From NCBI RefSeq assembly GCF_010634855.1, contig NZ_MWLQ01000001.1:123961-187960 (forward strand): a DNA stretch of 64,000 nt. Reading direction: 5' to 3'. The position numbers and the translations under genes were made by a program. Below, in pieces: positions 1 to 8,088 of the stretch; within the stretch, counting starts at the first letter, position 1, and the number at the start of each line of letters is the position of its first letter. The notes beneath the pieces are model-generated. The model made no database searches and had not been told where the DNA came from. It was given only the letters and a program-made list of their open reading frames with translations. Source of the DNA: Microbacterium sp. B35-30. GTDB lineage: Bacteria; Actinomycetota; Actinomycetes; Actinomycetales; Microbacteriaceae.

Positions 1-343
1 AGCGGAACGTCACGCCCTCCACGCTGCCGCGCTCGAGCGCCACCTCGTGCGAGCGCGGGTCGGGGTCGATCCCCGTCCACTGCACGTCGAGCCCGTCGCG
101 GCGGCCAGCCGCGGCCAGGCGCACCACGAGGTCCCCGCCGCCCGAGCCGATGTCGAGCACGCGTGCGGGGCGCCCGAGCGTCGCCAGGTGCGGAGCGAGG
201 GTGCGCCGGTACACGGCACCCCACCCCGAGACGAGGCGGTTGATCGTGCCGAAGCGGCGCAGCGTCGCACGCAGTCGATCGGGATCGCACTCCGGGTCGT
301 CCATGAGTTCGACGAGCCGCTCGTCGCGGACGGCGAAGCTCAT
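1..343 (-). CDS. SAM-dependent methyltransferase, N-terminal part (runs off left edge)
   Basis: The frame opens at ATG 341-343 and stays open for 114 codons to the window edge, so only the N-terminal half is seen. It carries the class I methyltransferase motif I (VLDIGSGGGDLVVRLA, about residues 63-78) followed by an acidic motif II (WTGIDPDPRS), which bind S-adenosylmethionine. It follows a type III polyketide synthase gene on the same strand at about 100 bp. In actinobacteria such synthase-methyltransferase pairs make methylated alkylresorcinol or quinone-like lipids, so methylation of the polyketide product is the likely job. That role is inference from context; the fold assignment is secure. 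Confidence 0.8.
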   Translation of the reverse strand, partial: MSFAVRDERLVELMDDPECDPDRLRATLRRFGTINRLVSGWGAVYRRTLAPHLATLGRPARVLDIGSGGGDLVVRLAAAGRRDGLDVQWTGIDPDPRSHEVALERGSVEGVTFR

Positions 344-446
344 CCGACCGCGCCGCCCAGGCTCATGCCGGCCGCGTGTGACAGACCGTGCGCAGAGCGC
401 AGCCCTCCCGCGCGCTCGCCGACCGTGATGGTGGTCATCGCCGGCC

Positions 447-1604
447 TCACGCGGATGCCGCAAAGGTGAGGGCGACGTCGTCGTCCAGCGCTTCGGCCAC
501 CCGTCGCTTCGTCATGAGCGCCGATTCGACGGTGAGCCCCGGCCCGAAGGCCAGCCCGGCGACGCGGGCGCCGTCGCCCACCGCGTCGTCGCGCAGCAGC
601 GCCGCGAGGATGAAGAGGATCGTCGCGCTCGACATGTTCCCGAAGTCGCGCAGCACGGCGCGCGAGGCATCCAGTGCATCGGGGGCGAGCTCCAGTCCGG
701 TCTCGACGCGATCGAGCACGCTCCGCCCGCCCGGGTGCACGGCCCACACGGCCGGCTCGCCGTCGTCGCCCAGGAACCGCGCCACCGCACCCTGGATCTC
801 ACGCCCGATGATCCGCGGCACCTCAGCCGACAGCACCATCTCGAAGCCGTTGTCGCCGATCGTCCACACCATGTCGGTCTCGCCCTCGTCGGTGAGCGCG
901 GTGCCGAAGCGTTCGAGGTCGAGCCCGCCGGCGCGGCCGATGGCAGGGTCCGCCGTCACGATCGCCGCGGCGGCCCCGTCGGCGAAGACGGATGCCGCGA
1001 CGATCTGCTGCGGATCGGCAGAGGCGCGCACGTGCAGCGAGCAGAGCTCGGTGCAGACCACCAGCACCACGGCATCCGGCCGCGTCGCGGCGAGCGCCGT
1101 CGCGACGCGGAGCGCCGGGAGCGCGGCCGCACACCCGATGAATCCCAGGTGGCAGCGCTCGACAGTCGGACTCAGGCCGAGGTCGCGCACGAGGCGATAG
1201 TCCGGTCCCGGCGCGAACAGACCCGTGCAGGACACGGTGACCACGTGCGTGACGGACGACGGCTCGACGCGTCCGTCGCGCAGAGCTTCGCGGGCCGCCT
1301 CTGCCGACAGGGCGGGCGCCGTGGCGATGTACAGGTCGTTGCGCGTGCCGGTCGTGGGCGAGAGCAGTCGCCCCTCCGCATCGACGAACGCAGGCACGCC
1401 CGCGGCACGCGGGCCGGGTGGCGTCGCCAGGTCGGTCAGGACGGTGTGACGCTGTTCGATGGCCGAGGCGTCGAACACCGCCTGGATGCGCCGCCGGGTG
1501 AGGCGGTCGACGCCGTCCTGCGCCGCGAACAGCGCACGGACATCGTCCTGCCGGATCCGGGTGGCAGGGACCGCCGTGCCGATCGAGACGATGCGCGCCG
1601 TCAT
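447..1604 (-). CDS. Type III polyketide synthase (chalcone/stilbene synthase family)
   Basis: This 385-residue protein is full length for a type III PKS, a homodimeric enzyme that extends an acyl-CoA starter with malonyl-CoA. The Cys-His-Asn triad is visible: the nucleophilic Cys in VSCTGLFAPGPDYRL, His in VWAVHPGGRSVLD, and Asn in DFGNMSSATILFIL. ATG at 1604 (MTARIVSIGTAVPAT) fits the family start; an in-frame ATG 36 bp upstream adds an unlikely leader. The methyltransferase downstream suggests a short lipid-type operon that continues beyond the left edge. Starter and product cannot be read from the sequence. Confidence 0.92.
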   Translation of the reverse strand: MTARIVSIGTAVPATRIRQDDVRALFAAQDGVDRLTRRRIQAVFDASAIEQRHTVLTDLATPPGPRAAGVPAFVDAEGRLLSPTTGTRNDLYIATAPALSAEAAREALRDGRVEPSSVTHVVTVSCTGLFAPGPDYRLVRDLGLSPTVERCHLGFIGCAAALPALRVATALAATRPDAVVLVVCTELCSLHVRASADPQQIVAASVFADGAAAAIVTADPAIGRAGGLDLERFGTALTDEGETDMVWTIGDNGFEMVLSAEVPRIIGREIQGAVARFLGDDGEPAVWAVHPGGRSVLDRVETGLELAPDALDASRAVLRDFGNMSSATILFILAALLRDDAVGDGARVAGLAFGPGLTVESALMTKRRVAEALDDDVALTFAASA

Positions 1605-1717
1605 GGAGCAACCTAAGCACGCCCGGGCACCCGTCAGCACCGTCTTGTCGGAATCCGGGCCGTGAGGTACCGGGCGCAGTGCCGGTGTGCATCAGCGTGA
1701 CGCCGCGCTCCGAGAGC

Positions 1718-1758
1718 GGATGCCTCGACCCGACCTTGCGCGGCGGGTCGAGGCATCC
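1718..1758 (-). terminator. Hairpin terminator downstream of the MFS gene
   Basis: Perfect 14-bp arms (1718-1731 and 1745-1758) enclose a 13-nt loop 23 bp past the stop of the MFS exporter and before the polyketide synthase gene. The outer ends are GGATGCC and GGCATCC, the word over-represented in this genome. There is no T tract, as is usual in high-GC actinobacteria. Confidence 0.7.
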
Positions 1759-1780
1759 GACAGTCTTCCGCGCTCCGCGC

Positions 1781-3319
1781 TCAGCGCCCTTGTTCGATGC
1801 CCCCGCCCCCGCCCTCGGCGTCGGCTGCGGGCGGCCCGCCGGTCGCGTGGTCCTCGTGGGCGTCGGGCAGCTCGCGCATGCTCCAGAACGGCCCGATCAC
1901 GACGAAGAGGCACGCGAGCAGCTCGCCGCTCGCGGCGATCCACAGGGTGGGCACGGTGCCGATCCAGGTGCCGAGGGCGCCTGCGAGGAGGGCGCCGATG
2001 GGCATGACGCCCCAGACGACGAACCGGATCGAGGCGTTCATGCGACCGAGGAGCCGCGGCGGGGTGATGCGCTGACGGAAGGTCACCTGCGTGATGTTGT
2101 AGAGCAGGATCGTGAAGCTCATCACGAAGTACTGCACCACCAGCAGGGGGAAGGCGAGCGCCGGCACGAGCGAGATCGCGGGCAGGAAGAACGGGGCGAT
2201 GGAGAACGCGATCGCGCTGATCGGGATCGCACGCGCCTCGCCGAGCCGCTTCACGATGCGCGGCGTCGCGATCGCCCCGAGCAGTCCGCCGACCGCCGAC
2301 AGCGAGAAGACGATGCCGAGCATCTGGGGCGTCAGGCCGAGCTCGCGCAGCGCGAAGATCGGCAGCAGCGTCGTCGCCATCGTTCCGAAGAAGTTCGCGA
2401 CCCCGGTCGTGCCGACGATGCGGCGCAGCAGCGGGTTCCCGAACACCCAGCGCAGGCCCTCGCCGATCTCGTGCACGAGCGGCTTGTGGTCTTCGGGCGA
2501 GCGCAGCTGCTCGTGGTCGCGGGTGAACAGCAGCGCCACGAACGAGGCCAGGTACGTGCCGACGGTGATGAAGATCGCCAGCGGAGCGGCGAGCACCCCG
2601 ACCAGCCACCCGCCGACCGCGGGGCCGGCGAGGCCCGCCAGCTGTTCTGTCGACTGCAGCTTGCCGTTGGCTTCGGCGATCTGGTTCGTCCGCACGAGCG
2701 ACGGGATGATGCTCTGATTCGACACGTCGAAGAACACGGTCGCGACGCCCATGATCAGGGCCACGACGATCATGTGCCAGATCTCGAGCGCGCCGAAGAG
2801 GGCGAGCACGGGGAGTGCGCCGAGAGCGACGGCTCTGACGCCGTCCGCGGCGATCATCACGTGGCGCTTGCGCATGCGGTCGATCCAGGCGCCGGCGGGA
2901 AGCCCGACGACGAGGAAGGCGGCGACCTGCGCCGCGTTGAGCACGCCGACCTCCCACTCGGTCGCGTTCAGCATCAGCACGGCGAGCACCGGGATCGCCA
3001 GCTCGGTGATCTGCGCGCCGAACTGGCTGAGCGCCTGCCCGCCCCACAGCGTCAGGAAGTTGGCGTCGCGCCACAGCGAGCCCTTGCCGGTGGTCGTCGT
3101 CGCGGGCCCGGCCGCGGCATCCTGATCCGCCTCCACCGCCTCGTCGGCACCCGCCCGTGATGTGAGCGTCGACGCCTCGGCACGCGCTTCGGCGAGAGTG
3201 TCGGCGCCGGGAGCCTCCGGGCGCGTGGGCACAGCCTCGGCACGCGCTTCGGCGAGGGTGTCGGGGGAGAGCTCCGCGAGCGCGGCGTCGGCCGCGCGAA
3301 GCTCATCTGATTGGGACAT
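1781..3319 (-). CDS. MFS transporter (drug-exporter type)
   Basis: The 512-residue protein has about 12 hydrophobic segments starting near residue 95, with the MFS loop 2-3 signature in GLPAGAWIDRMRKRHVMI, and resembles MFS_3/enterobactin-exporter-like proteins. The roughly 85-residue N-terminal extension is hydrophilic, Ala/Glu-rich, and holds two copies of DTLAEARAEA. ATG 3319 (MSQSDE) is preferred because an upstream ATG at 3355 would lie among the operator half-sites. It is divergent from an ArsR-type regulator with a strong inverted repeat between them, so local repression is expected. The substrate is unknown. Confidence 0.88.
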   Translation of the reverse strand: MSQSDELRAADAALAELSPDTLAEARAEAVPTRPEAPGADTLAEARAEASTLTSRAGADEAVEADQDAAAGPATTTTGKGSLWRDANFLTLWGGQALSQFGAQITELAIPVLAVLMLNATEWEVGVLNAAQVAAFLVVGLPAGAWIDRMRKRHVMIAADGVRAVALGALPVLALFGALEIWHMIVVALIMGVATVFFDVSNQSIIPSLVRTNQIAEANGKLQSTEQLAGLAGPAVGGWLVGVLAAPLAIFITVGTYLASFVALLFTRDHEQLRSPEDHKPLVHEIGEGLRWVFGNPLLRRIVGTTGVANFFGTMATTLLPIFALRELGLTPQMLGIVFSLSAVGGLLGAIATPRIVKRLGEARAIPISAIAFSIAPFFLPAISLVPALAFPLLVVQYFVMSFTILLYNITQVTFRQRITPPRLLGRMNASIRFVVWGVMPIGALLAGALGTWIGTVPTLWIAASGELLACLFVVIGPFWSMRELPDAHEDHATGGPPAADAEGGGGGIEQGR

Positions 3320-3320
3320 G

Positions 3321-3361
3321 TCAATCAGTGTGCGCCACTGATTGAGTTCTGTCAATCAGTG
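3321..3361. promoter_or_regulatory. Operator between MFS exporter and ArsR-type regulator
   Basis: A perfect 10-bp inverted repeat, TCAATCAGTG with 5-nt spacer then CACTGATTGA (3321-3345), is followed by a third half-site TCAATCAGTG at 3352-3361. The array fills the space between the two divergent starts, as expected for an autoregulated repressor controlling its exporter. Protein binding is inferred. Confidence 0.75.
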
Positions 3362-3376
3362 GCGTAGGGTGGCGCC

Positions 3377-3913
3377 ATGGGGGATGTCGGGGAAGAGCGG
3401 ATCGAACTGCGGCACGGGGATCCCGAGGCCGAGGCTCGGATGCGTGCGCTGAGCTCGCCGCTGCGGCTTCGCGTGCTGCGGCTCTGCGCCTTCGAGTCCC
3501 GCACCAACAAGGAGCTGGCGGGGCTGCTCGGCGTGAACCCGGGCACGATGCTGCATCACGTGCGCACGCTCGTGCAGACCGGCTACCTCGCGGCCGAGCC
3601 GCAGCGCTCCGGAGCGCAGGGCGCGCGAGAGGTGCCGTACCGGGCGACCGGGCTGTCGTGGCGGACCTCCATGCCGGAAGGCTCTCCGGTGCTCATCGAG
3701 ACGTTCCTGCAGCAGATCCAGGGCGTCGCGCCCGACGACCTCGACAGCACGTGGATGGGCCTGAAGCTCACACCCGAGCACCTCGCCGAGTTCCGGCAGC
3801 GTCTCTATGAGCTCGTCAACGAGTTCAAGCAGCGCGGCCCCGACCCGGACGGCGACACCTATTCGTTCTTCAGCACCCTGCCCCCCGACGAGAACCCGCC
3901 GGCCCCTCGCTGA
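3377..3913 (+). CDS. ArsR-family winged-helix regulator
   Basis: The 178-residue protein has an ArsR-like winged helix at about residues 22-80 (RMRALSSPLRLRVLRLCAFE, then KELAGLLGVNPGTMLHHVRTL as recognition region and a basic wing). The C-terminal half (about 95-160) is a helical region likely to dimerise or bind ligand. No Cys pair for metal sensing is seen near the helix, so a small organic ligand is more likely than a metal. It sits 57 bp from the divergent MFS exporter with three half-sites between, which points to self-control and control of the exporter. Confidence 0.85.
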   Translation: MGDVGEERIELRHGDPEAEARMRALSSPLRLRVLRLCAFESRTNKELAGLLGVNPGTMLHHVRTLVQTGYLAAEPQRSGAQGAREVPYRATGLSWRTSMPEGSPVLIETFLQQIQGVAPDDLDSTWMGLKLTPEHLAEFRQRLYELVNEFKQRGPDPDGDTYSFFSTLPPDENPPAPR

Positions 3914-3968
3914 CCCGTCGCGACCCGACGCGCGTCCCGACCCGGCGGTCCCGGCATCCATCCGGGTC

Positions 3969-4023
3969 GACTTGCCCCAGATGTACGGCGCACGCGGCGT
4001 GTCGCGTGCATCTGAGGCAAGTC
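3969..4023 (+). terminator. Inverted repeat after the ArsR-type gene
   Basis: Fifteen-base arms (3969-3983 and 4009-4023) pair with a single mismatch around a 25-nt GC-rich loop, 55 bp beyond the regulator stop and 86 bp before rraA. It probably ends the regulator transcript. The arms (GACTTGCC...GGCAAGTC) differ from the other terminators here, so a dispersed repeat element is also possible. Confidence 0.5.
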
Positions 4024-4109
4024 AACGATCTTGGCGGCGGCGGAAAGGTGCGAGAACTTCACGACGGAACGGATGCCGCGGCCCGCTGCCGCCCGCATAG
4101 CCTGGGCCG

Positions 4110-4577
4110 GTGAGCATCGCGACGGCCGACCTCTACGACGAACGCGGCGACGAGCTGGACTCGCTCGCGCTGCAGCTGCACGACCTCGGCGGGCGCGTCG
4201 CGTTCGACGGCCCGGTGCGCACCGTCCGGTGCCACCGGGACAACGCCCTCGTCAAGGAGGTGCTCGCGACCCCCGGCGACGGCGCGGTGCTGGTGATCGA
4301 CGGCGGCGGATCGCTCGAGTCCGCGCTGGTCGGCGATCTCATCGCGGCGTCGGCGGTCGAGAACGGCTGGGCGGGGATCATCGTCTTCGGTGCCATCCGC
4401 GACCGCGCGGCGATCGCCGAGCTGCCGATCGCGGTCAAGGCGCTCGGCTCGAACCCGCGCAAGAGCGCGAAGGCCGGCATCGGCGAGGTCGACGTGCCGG
4501 TGACGATCGCGGGCGTCGCGTTCGTTCCCGGCAGACACGTGTGGGCCGACGCCGACGGCATTCTCGTCGAGCGCTGA
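4110..4577 (+). CDS. rraA: RraA family protein (ribonuclease activity regulator type)
   Basis: The 155-residue protein begins at GTG 4110 and matches the full RraA length. The conserved segments GDGAVLVIDGGGSLESALVGD and IIVFGAIRDRAAI (with the Arg-Asp pair used for metal/substrate binding in the related aldolases) are present. Proteobacterial RraA trimers bind RNase E and inhibit it; many homologues elsewhere have HMG/CHA aldolase or oxaloacetate decarboxylase activity instead. This short form looks like the RraA branch, but which activity applies cannot be settled here. A more distant relative in this window is the aldolase gene at 51190-51903. Confidence 0.85.
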   Translation: MSIATADLYDERGDELDSLALQLHDLGGRVAFDGPVRTVRCHRDNALVKEVLATPGDGAVLVIDGGGSLESALVGDLIAASAVENGWAGIIVFGAIRDRAAIAELPIAVKALGSNPRKSAKAGIGEVDVPVTIAGVAFVPGRHVWADADGILVER

Positions 4578-4581
4578 CCCC

Positions 4582-4622
4582 CTGCGCCGGGTCGATGCCC
4601 GCCCCGCGCCGGTTCGGCGCAG
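4582..4622. terminator. Hairpin between convergent rraA and zwf
   Basis: CTGCGCCG (4582-4589) pairs perfectly with CGGCGCAG (4615-4622) in the 87-bp gap between two convergent genes, so it can serve both transcripts. Confidence 0.45.
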
Positions 4623-4664
4623 CGGGCCGCGGGCGCAGCCGACAGCGACGGAAGCCGTGCCGGC

Positions 4665-6032
4665 TCAGGGGAGCGGGGGCCAGTGCTCGGGCCCGAGTGA
4701 GCCGGCCGGGTACTCGTCGAGCGGCACGTCGCCGGCTCGCCATGCCGCGAGCACCGGGTCGACGATCCGCCAGGACTGCTCGGCCGCGTCGCCGCGCACC
4801 GCGAGCATCGCGTCAGCGTCGAGGATGCCCGACAGCACCTCGCCGTACGCCTTGAGCGCGCCCGCCCCGAGGTCGGCCTCCAGGGTCGCCCGCTCGAGCT
4901 CGAACGGATCGTCGCCGCCGTTGACGTTCAGCTCGAGGTCCATGCGGTCGGGTCCGAGCGAGAACCGCAGCACCGCGCCGGGCGCGGCGCCCGTGAGTCC
5001 GTCGGGGACGTGGTTGACCGGCCGGAAGGTCACGACGACCTCGCCGTCCTTGCCCGCCAGCGCCTTGCCCGAGCGCAGGGTGAACGGCACGCCGCGCCAG
5101 CGGTCGTTGCGCACCTCGCACGTCACCTCCGCCAGCGTCTCGGTGTCGCGGGAGGAGTCGACGCCCGGCTCGTCGACGTACGACGGCAGTCGCCGCTCAC
5201 CCACGGTGCCGGCGGTGTAGCGGGCGCGGCGCGACGCCGCCGCCGGGTCGTCCTGCCACACATGCGTCGCCCGCAGCACGGCGGCGGTGGCGTCGCGGAA
5301 GTCGCGCTCGTGGATGGTGGCGGGCGGCTCCATCGCCAGCACCGCCATGACCTGCAGCAGGTGGCTCTGGATCATGTCGGCCAGGGCGCCCGCCTTGTCG
5401 TAGTAGCCCGCGCGCCCTTCGAGCCCGAGCATCTCGTCGTAGCGGATCACCACCGACTCGATGTGCTGCGCCGACCACACCGGCGCGAACATGCGGTTCG
5501 TGAACCGTACGCCCAGGAGGTTCAGCGTCGTCGACCGGCCGAGGAAGTGGTCGATGCGGAAGATCTGCTCTTCGGGCACCAAGCCGGCGACCGTCGCGTT
5601 GAGCCGACGGGCCGACTCTTCATCGACGCCGAAGGGCTTCTCGAGCGCGAGCACCGTCCCCTCGGGGATCGTGACGTCCGCGAGGGCCTCGCACGCGGCT
5701 GCGGCCACGGCGGGGGGCACGGCGAAGTAGAGGGCGATTCGGCCGCTCGGGTCGGCGATCAGCTGCTCGAGGTCGCCGGGGTCGGTGATGTCGGCGCGCT
5801 GGTAGGTCGTCTCGGCGACCGCGGCGAACGCCTGCTCGAACCCTCCCGATGCGAACGAGTTGCGCACCGTGTCGCGCCATCGCTCGTCATCCCAGTCGTC
5901 GATTCCGGCGCCGCGCAGCCGCACGCGGCGATGCGGCTCCATCGTGAGCAGCTGTCCGAGCGCGGGCAGCAGCAGCCGCGAGGTCAGGTCGCCGGAGGCG
6001 CCGAGGATGACAAGCGTGGTCTCGTTGGCCAT
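4665..6032 (-). CDS. zwf: Glucose-6-phosphate 1-dehydrogenase
   Basis: The 455-residue cytosolic enzyme oxidises glucose 6-phosphate to 6-phosphogluconolactone with NADP, the entry to the oxidative pentose phosphate pathway. The N-terminal Rossmann motif (LVILGASGDLTSRLL), the EKPFG segment and the active-site block RIDHFLGR (usual RIDHYLGK) are all present. It stands alone rather than beside opcA or tal-tkt, so it may be a second zwf-like copy; actinobacteria often have such isolated paralogues, and this one is slightly short (typical 480-510). Confidence 0.88.
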   Translation of the reverse strand: MANETTLVILGASGDLTSRLLLPALGQLLTMEPHRRVRLRGAGIDDWDDERWRDTVRNSFASGGFEQAFAAVAETTYQRADITDPGDLEQLIADPSGRIALYFAVPPAVAAAACEALADVTIPEGTVLALEKPFGVDEESARRLNATVAGLVPEEQIFRIDHFLGRSTTLNLLGVRFTNRMFAPVWSAQHIESVVIRYDEMLGLEGRAGYYDKAGALADMIQSHLLQVMAVLAMEPPATIHERDFRDATAAVLRATHVWQDDPAAASRRARYTAGTVGERRLPSYVDEPGVDSSRDTETLAEVTCEVRNDRWRGVPFTLRSGKALAGKDGEVVVTFRPVNHVPDGLTGAAPGAVLRFSLGPDRMDLELNVNGGDDPFELERATLEADLGAGALKAYGEVLSGILDADAMLAVRGDAAEQSWRIVDPVLAAWRAGDVPLDEYPAGSLGPEHWPPLP

Positions 6033-6167
6033 GGGCTCAACCTATTCACCCGCCAGAGGATGCGGCAGGGGCTTGCGCGAGGGTCGCCCGATAACCGCCG
6101 GCGATGCCCTGGACAGGCAAGGCACGCAGGAGGATCGTGGGCGTCGAATACAGACTGGGAGGCTGTC

Positions 6168-6578
6168 ATGTTCACACCCGATCGGCCGTTCTCGAGCTTC
6201 GCCGTACCCGACATCGGCGAAGCCGCGGCGTTCTACCGCGACACCCTGGGGCTCGATGTGACCGTGTACGAAGAGATGGGCGGCGGCTTCACGATCGCCC
6301 TTCCCGGCGGCGGTAACGTCTTCGTCTATCCGAAGGAGGACCATGAACCGGCTGTGTTCACGATCCTCAACTTCAGCGTGGACGACGTCGACGCCGCCGT
6401 CGACGACCTCAACGCACGGGGGGTCACTACGAAGATCTACAGCGACCCCGACTACGGCACCGACGAGAAGGGCATCTCGCGCGGCTTCGAGGGAGGGCCC
6501 GACATCGCGTGGTTCCGCGATCCCGCGGGCAACGTCATATCGGTCGGCGAGATGGCCCCGCAGATGATGGGCGGCTGA
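6168..6578 (+). CDS. VOC (glyoxalase/bleomycin-resistance) family protein
   Basis: A 136-residue single VOC module: betaalphabetabetabeta units start at FSSFAVPDIGEAAAFYRDTLGL and again at FTILNFSVDDVDAAVDDLNARGV, and it ends with AWFRDPAGNVISVGE, the usual metal-ligand Glu strand. ATG 6168 has a good GGGAGG ribosome site (6157-6162). Such single-domain proteins act as glyoxalases, dioxygenases or resistance binding proteins; the substrate cannot be named. Confidence 0.85.
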   Translation: MFTPDRPFSSFAVPDIGEAAAFYRDTLGLDVTVYEEMGGGFTIALPGGGNVFVYPKEDHEPAVFTILNFSVDDVDAAVDDLNARGVTTKIYSDPDYGTDEKGISRGFEGGPDIAWFRDPAGNVISVGEMAPQMMGG

Positions 6579-6722
6579 CCGCACGATAGACGGATGCCGC
6601 AGCCCGGCGCAGGCACCGCCGGGCCGCGACATCCTGCTTCGCGCGCAGCTGGGGCGCCCCCAGGGCACTACGGGGGTCCACCGGATATCGCGTGCTCCTG
6701 CGTATCCGCTTGGCTCGTAGCC

Positions 6723-7346
6723 ATGCGAATCCTCATGTTCCTGCGGACCTGGGCGGCCGTCGTGCTCGGCTGCCTGCCACTGCTCGCGCTCCTGCTCGTG
6801 CCTCAGCTCATGCGCAGTCGTGCCGGCAGCGAAACATCGCTGATGATCGGCGTGCTGGCGTTGTTCACGCTGCTCGCCGCCGCCGTCGTGTTCGCTCCGA
6901 GGATGAGTGCATCCGCAGCGCCCGTCGACGGGGTGTGGGAAGCGCGGACGGCGCTCGGAGCGACGCGTCGAGTGTGGCGCACTCGCGCCGTTCAGGCGTG
7001 GCTCGCGCTGGGCGCCTTCCTGGTCGTCTACGGCGTCGGGCAGGCGGTCGGTTACCTCGTGGGGACGCTGGTGCCCTACGTGCATGACAACCCCGCGGCC
7101 GTGAACGATCCCGCCGCGTCGCGGTGGATCATCGCCTATCCCGCTTATGCGCTGCAGGCCGTTGCGCTCTACGTGTGCACCACCCTTGCGGTCGCGATAT
7201 ACGCCGCCCGCATGCGCACGCTCGCGATCGGGCTGACCCCGCCGGCCCCCGGCGGAGCCGCGCGCCGGCGGGGTCAGCCGGGATCCATCGGGTCGCCAGT
7301 TCGAGCCTGGTCCGCCCTACAGAACAACTCAGGACCCAGCAACTGA
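6723..7346 (+). CDS. Hypothetical four-helix membrane protein, 3' end possibly frameshifted
   Basis: From ATG 6723 the protein has four clear membrane segments (about residues 1-30, 39-60, 91-120 and 138-165) and no recognised domain. The last about 35 residues look artificial: the frame runs through a perfect GC hairpin (7233-7277) and then a tRNA-like sequence. In another frame a TGA sits exactly at the hairpin base (7234-7236), as expected if the gene originally ended there. A small frameshift or replaced 3' end is therefore likely. Function unknown. Confidence 0.55.
   Translation: MRILMFLRTWAAVVLGCLPLLALLLVPQLMRSRAGSETSLMIGVLALFTLLAAAVVFAPRMSASAAPVDGVWEARTALGATRRVWRTRAVQAWLALGAFLVVYGVGQAVGYLVGTLVPYVHDNPAAVNDPAASRWIIAYPAYALQAVALYVCTTLAVAIYAARMRTLAIGLTPPAPGGAARRRGQPGSIGSPVRAWSALQNNSGPSN
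7233..7277 (+). terminator. Strong hairpin within the 3' end of the membrane-protein frame
   Basis: Fourteen-base perfect arms (7233-7246, CTGACCCCGCCGGC; 7264-7277) with a 17-nt loop. A TGA in the left arm suggests it was the terminator just after the original stop codon of the upstream gene. Confidence 0.65.
7281..7319 (+). other. tRNA 3'-half-like sequence (possible attachment-site remnant)
   Basis: Reading 5' to 3', there is a 5-nt strand that could be the 3' side of an anticodon stem, GGGTC as a variable loop, then GCCAG-TTCGAGC-CTGGT (7295-7311), a correctly sized T-arm with the TTCGAGC loop, and a 7-nt acceptor-like CCGCCCT with A as discriminator. No matching 5' acceptor or D-arm is upstream, so it is not a working tRNA. 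Duplicated tRNA 3' ends are typical scars of integrated elements. The cluster of small accessory genes begins immediately after it. Confidence 0.45.
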
Positions 7347-8033
7347 TCGAGGACACGGTAGGGCGAGGAGTCGAGCGGCCACAGCGGAGAGCCAGGTGAA
7401 CGTCACGATGCCCACCGCGAGATAGAAGATCCCTGTCGCTGCGGTGAAGACGGCGGTGCCCGTGATGATGAGCGCGGGTGCAAGGAGGCCCGTGGCGATG
7501 CTGTACGCGGCCCATCCTCGCGCGTGTCCTGCGAAGCGTCGGGCGAAGACGAAGCACGCGGCGATGAGCGCGGTGAAGGCTCCGAAGAATCCCAGCATGT
7601 GAAGCGCGGCGGTCATGCTCATGTTCGTCGGAGCTCCCTCGGGCGCTCCCATCGGGAACCCGAATGCGGGGTCGGGCGGGAAGATTCCCGCCACGATCAT
7701 GCCGATTCCGAACGCGCCGATCAGGATGGGGCCCCAGGTTGCCGCGCGGCCCCCGTGCAGCACGGTTCGGGCGCCGATGGCGAACAGGATTGCGAGAGCG
7801 CCGGTGATGACGAAGTTCGCGGTCTGGATCCAGCCGAGATCGCCATTGATCAGGGAGCTCACGGCGTGTCGGGTGATGTCGAAGCCCGGGCGCAACGCCA
7901 TCTGCGTGACCGCCACGATGAGGAATAAGGGTGCGATCGCGACACCGGCGGCGAGAAGCAAGCGAGTTCGCGGCGCGTGTGCTGCTCGGGGCTGAGCGGT
8001 GAGCTGAGGGGCGGGCTGTGTCGAGGTGGTCAT
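7329..8033 (-). CDS. DUF998 family membrane protein
   Basis: This 234-residue protein has about six membrane segments and the family pattern ITRHAVSSLINGDLGWIQ followed by NFVITG, typical of DUF998. ATG 8033 (MTTSTQPAP) begins a short Pro/Gln-rich cytoplasmic leader before helix 1 near residue 25. No biochemical function is established for DUF998. It is the last of four same-strand genes (DUF998, DUF4287, DHFR-like, hydrolase). Confidence 0.82.
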   Translation of the reverse strand: MTTSTQPAPQLTAQPRAAHAPRTRLLLAAGVAIAPLFLIVAVTQMALRPGFDITRHAVSSLINGDLGWIQTANFVITGALAILFAIGARTVLHGGRAATWGPILIGAFGIGMIVAGIFPPDPAFGFPMGAPEGAPTNMSMTAALHMLGFFGAFTALIAACFVFARRFAGHARGWAAYSIATGLLAPALIITGTAVFTAATGIFYLAVGIVTFTWLSAVAARLLALPCPRSVAGS

Positions 8034-8088
8034 GGCAGTCCTTTCGAGGGGGGCGGTTCGTCGTTCACATCGATGCGCTTGCGGATGC

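Noticed and set aside
340..747. Arg-rich minus-strand frame overlapping the polyketide synthase
   Set aside because: It is a GC-rich shadow of the 447-1604 gene; only its last 32 codons lie between genes, and these are reported as a low-interest observation.
4110..4577. RraA as an additional CHA aldolase
   Set aside because: It is of the short RraA type, alone and far from the gal genes; the 51190-51903 protein is the better aldolase.
5010..6167. Long plus-strand frame upstream of the VOC gene
   Set aside because: It lies over zwf on the other strand, has Arg/His/Val-rich shadow composition, and only the part from ATG 6168 has family similarity and a ribosome site.
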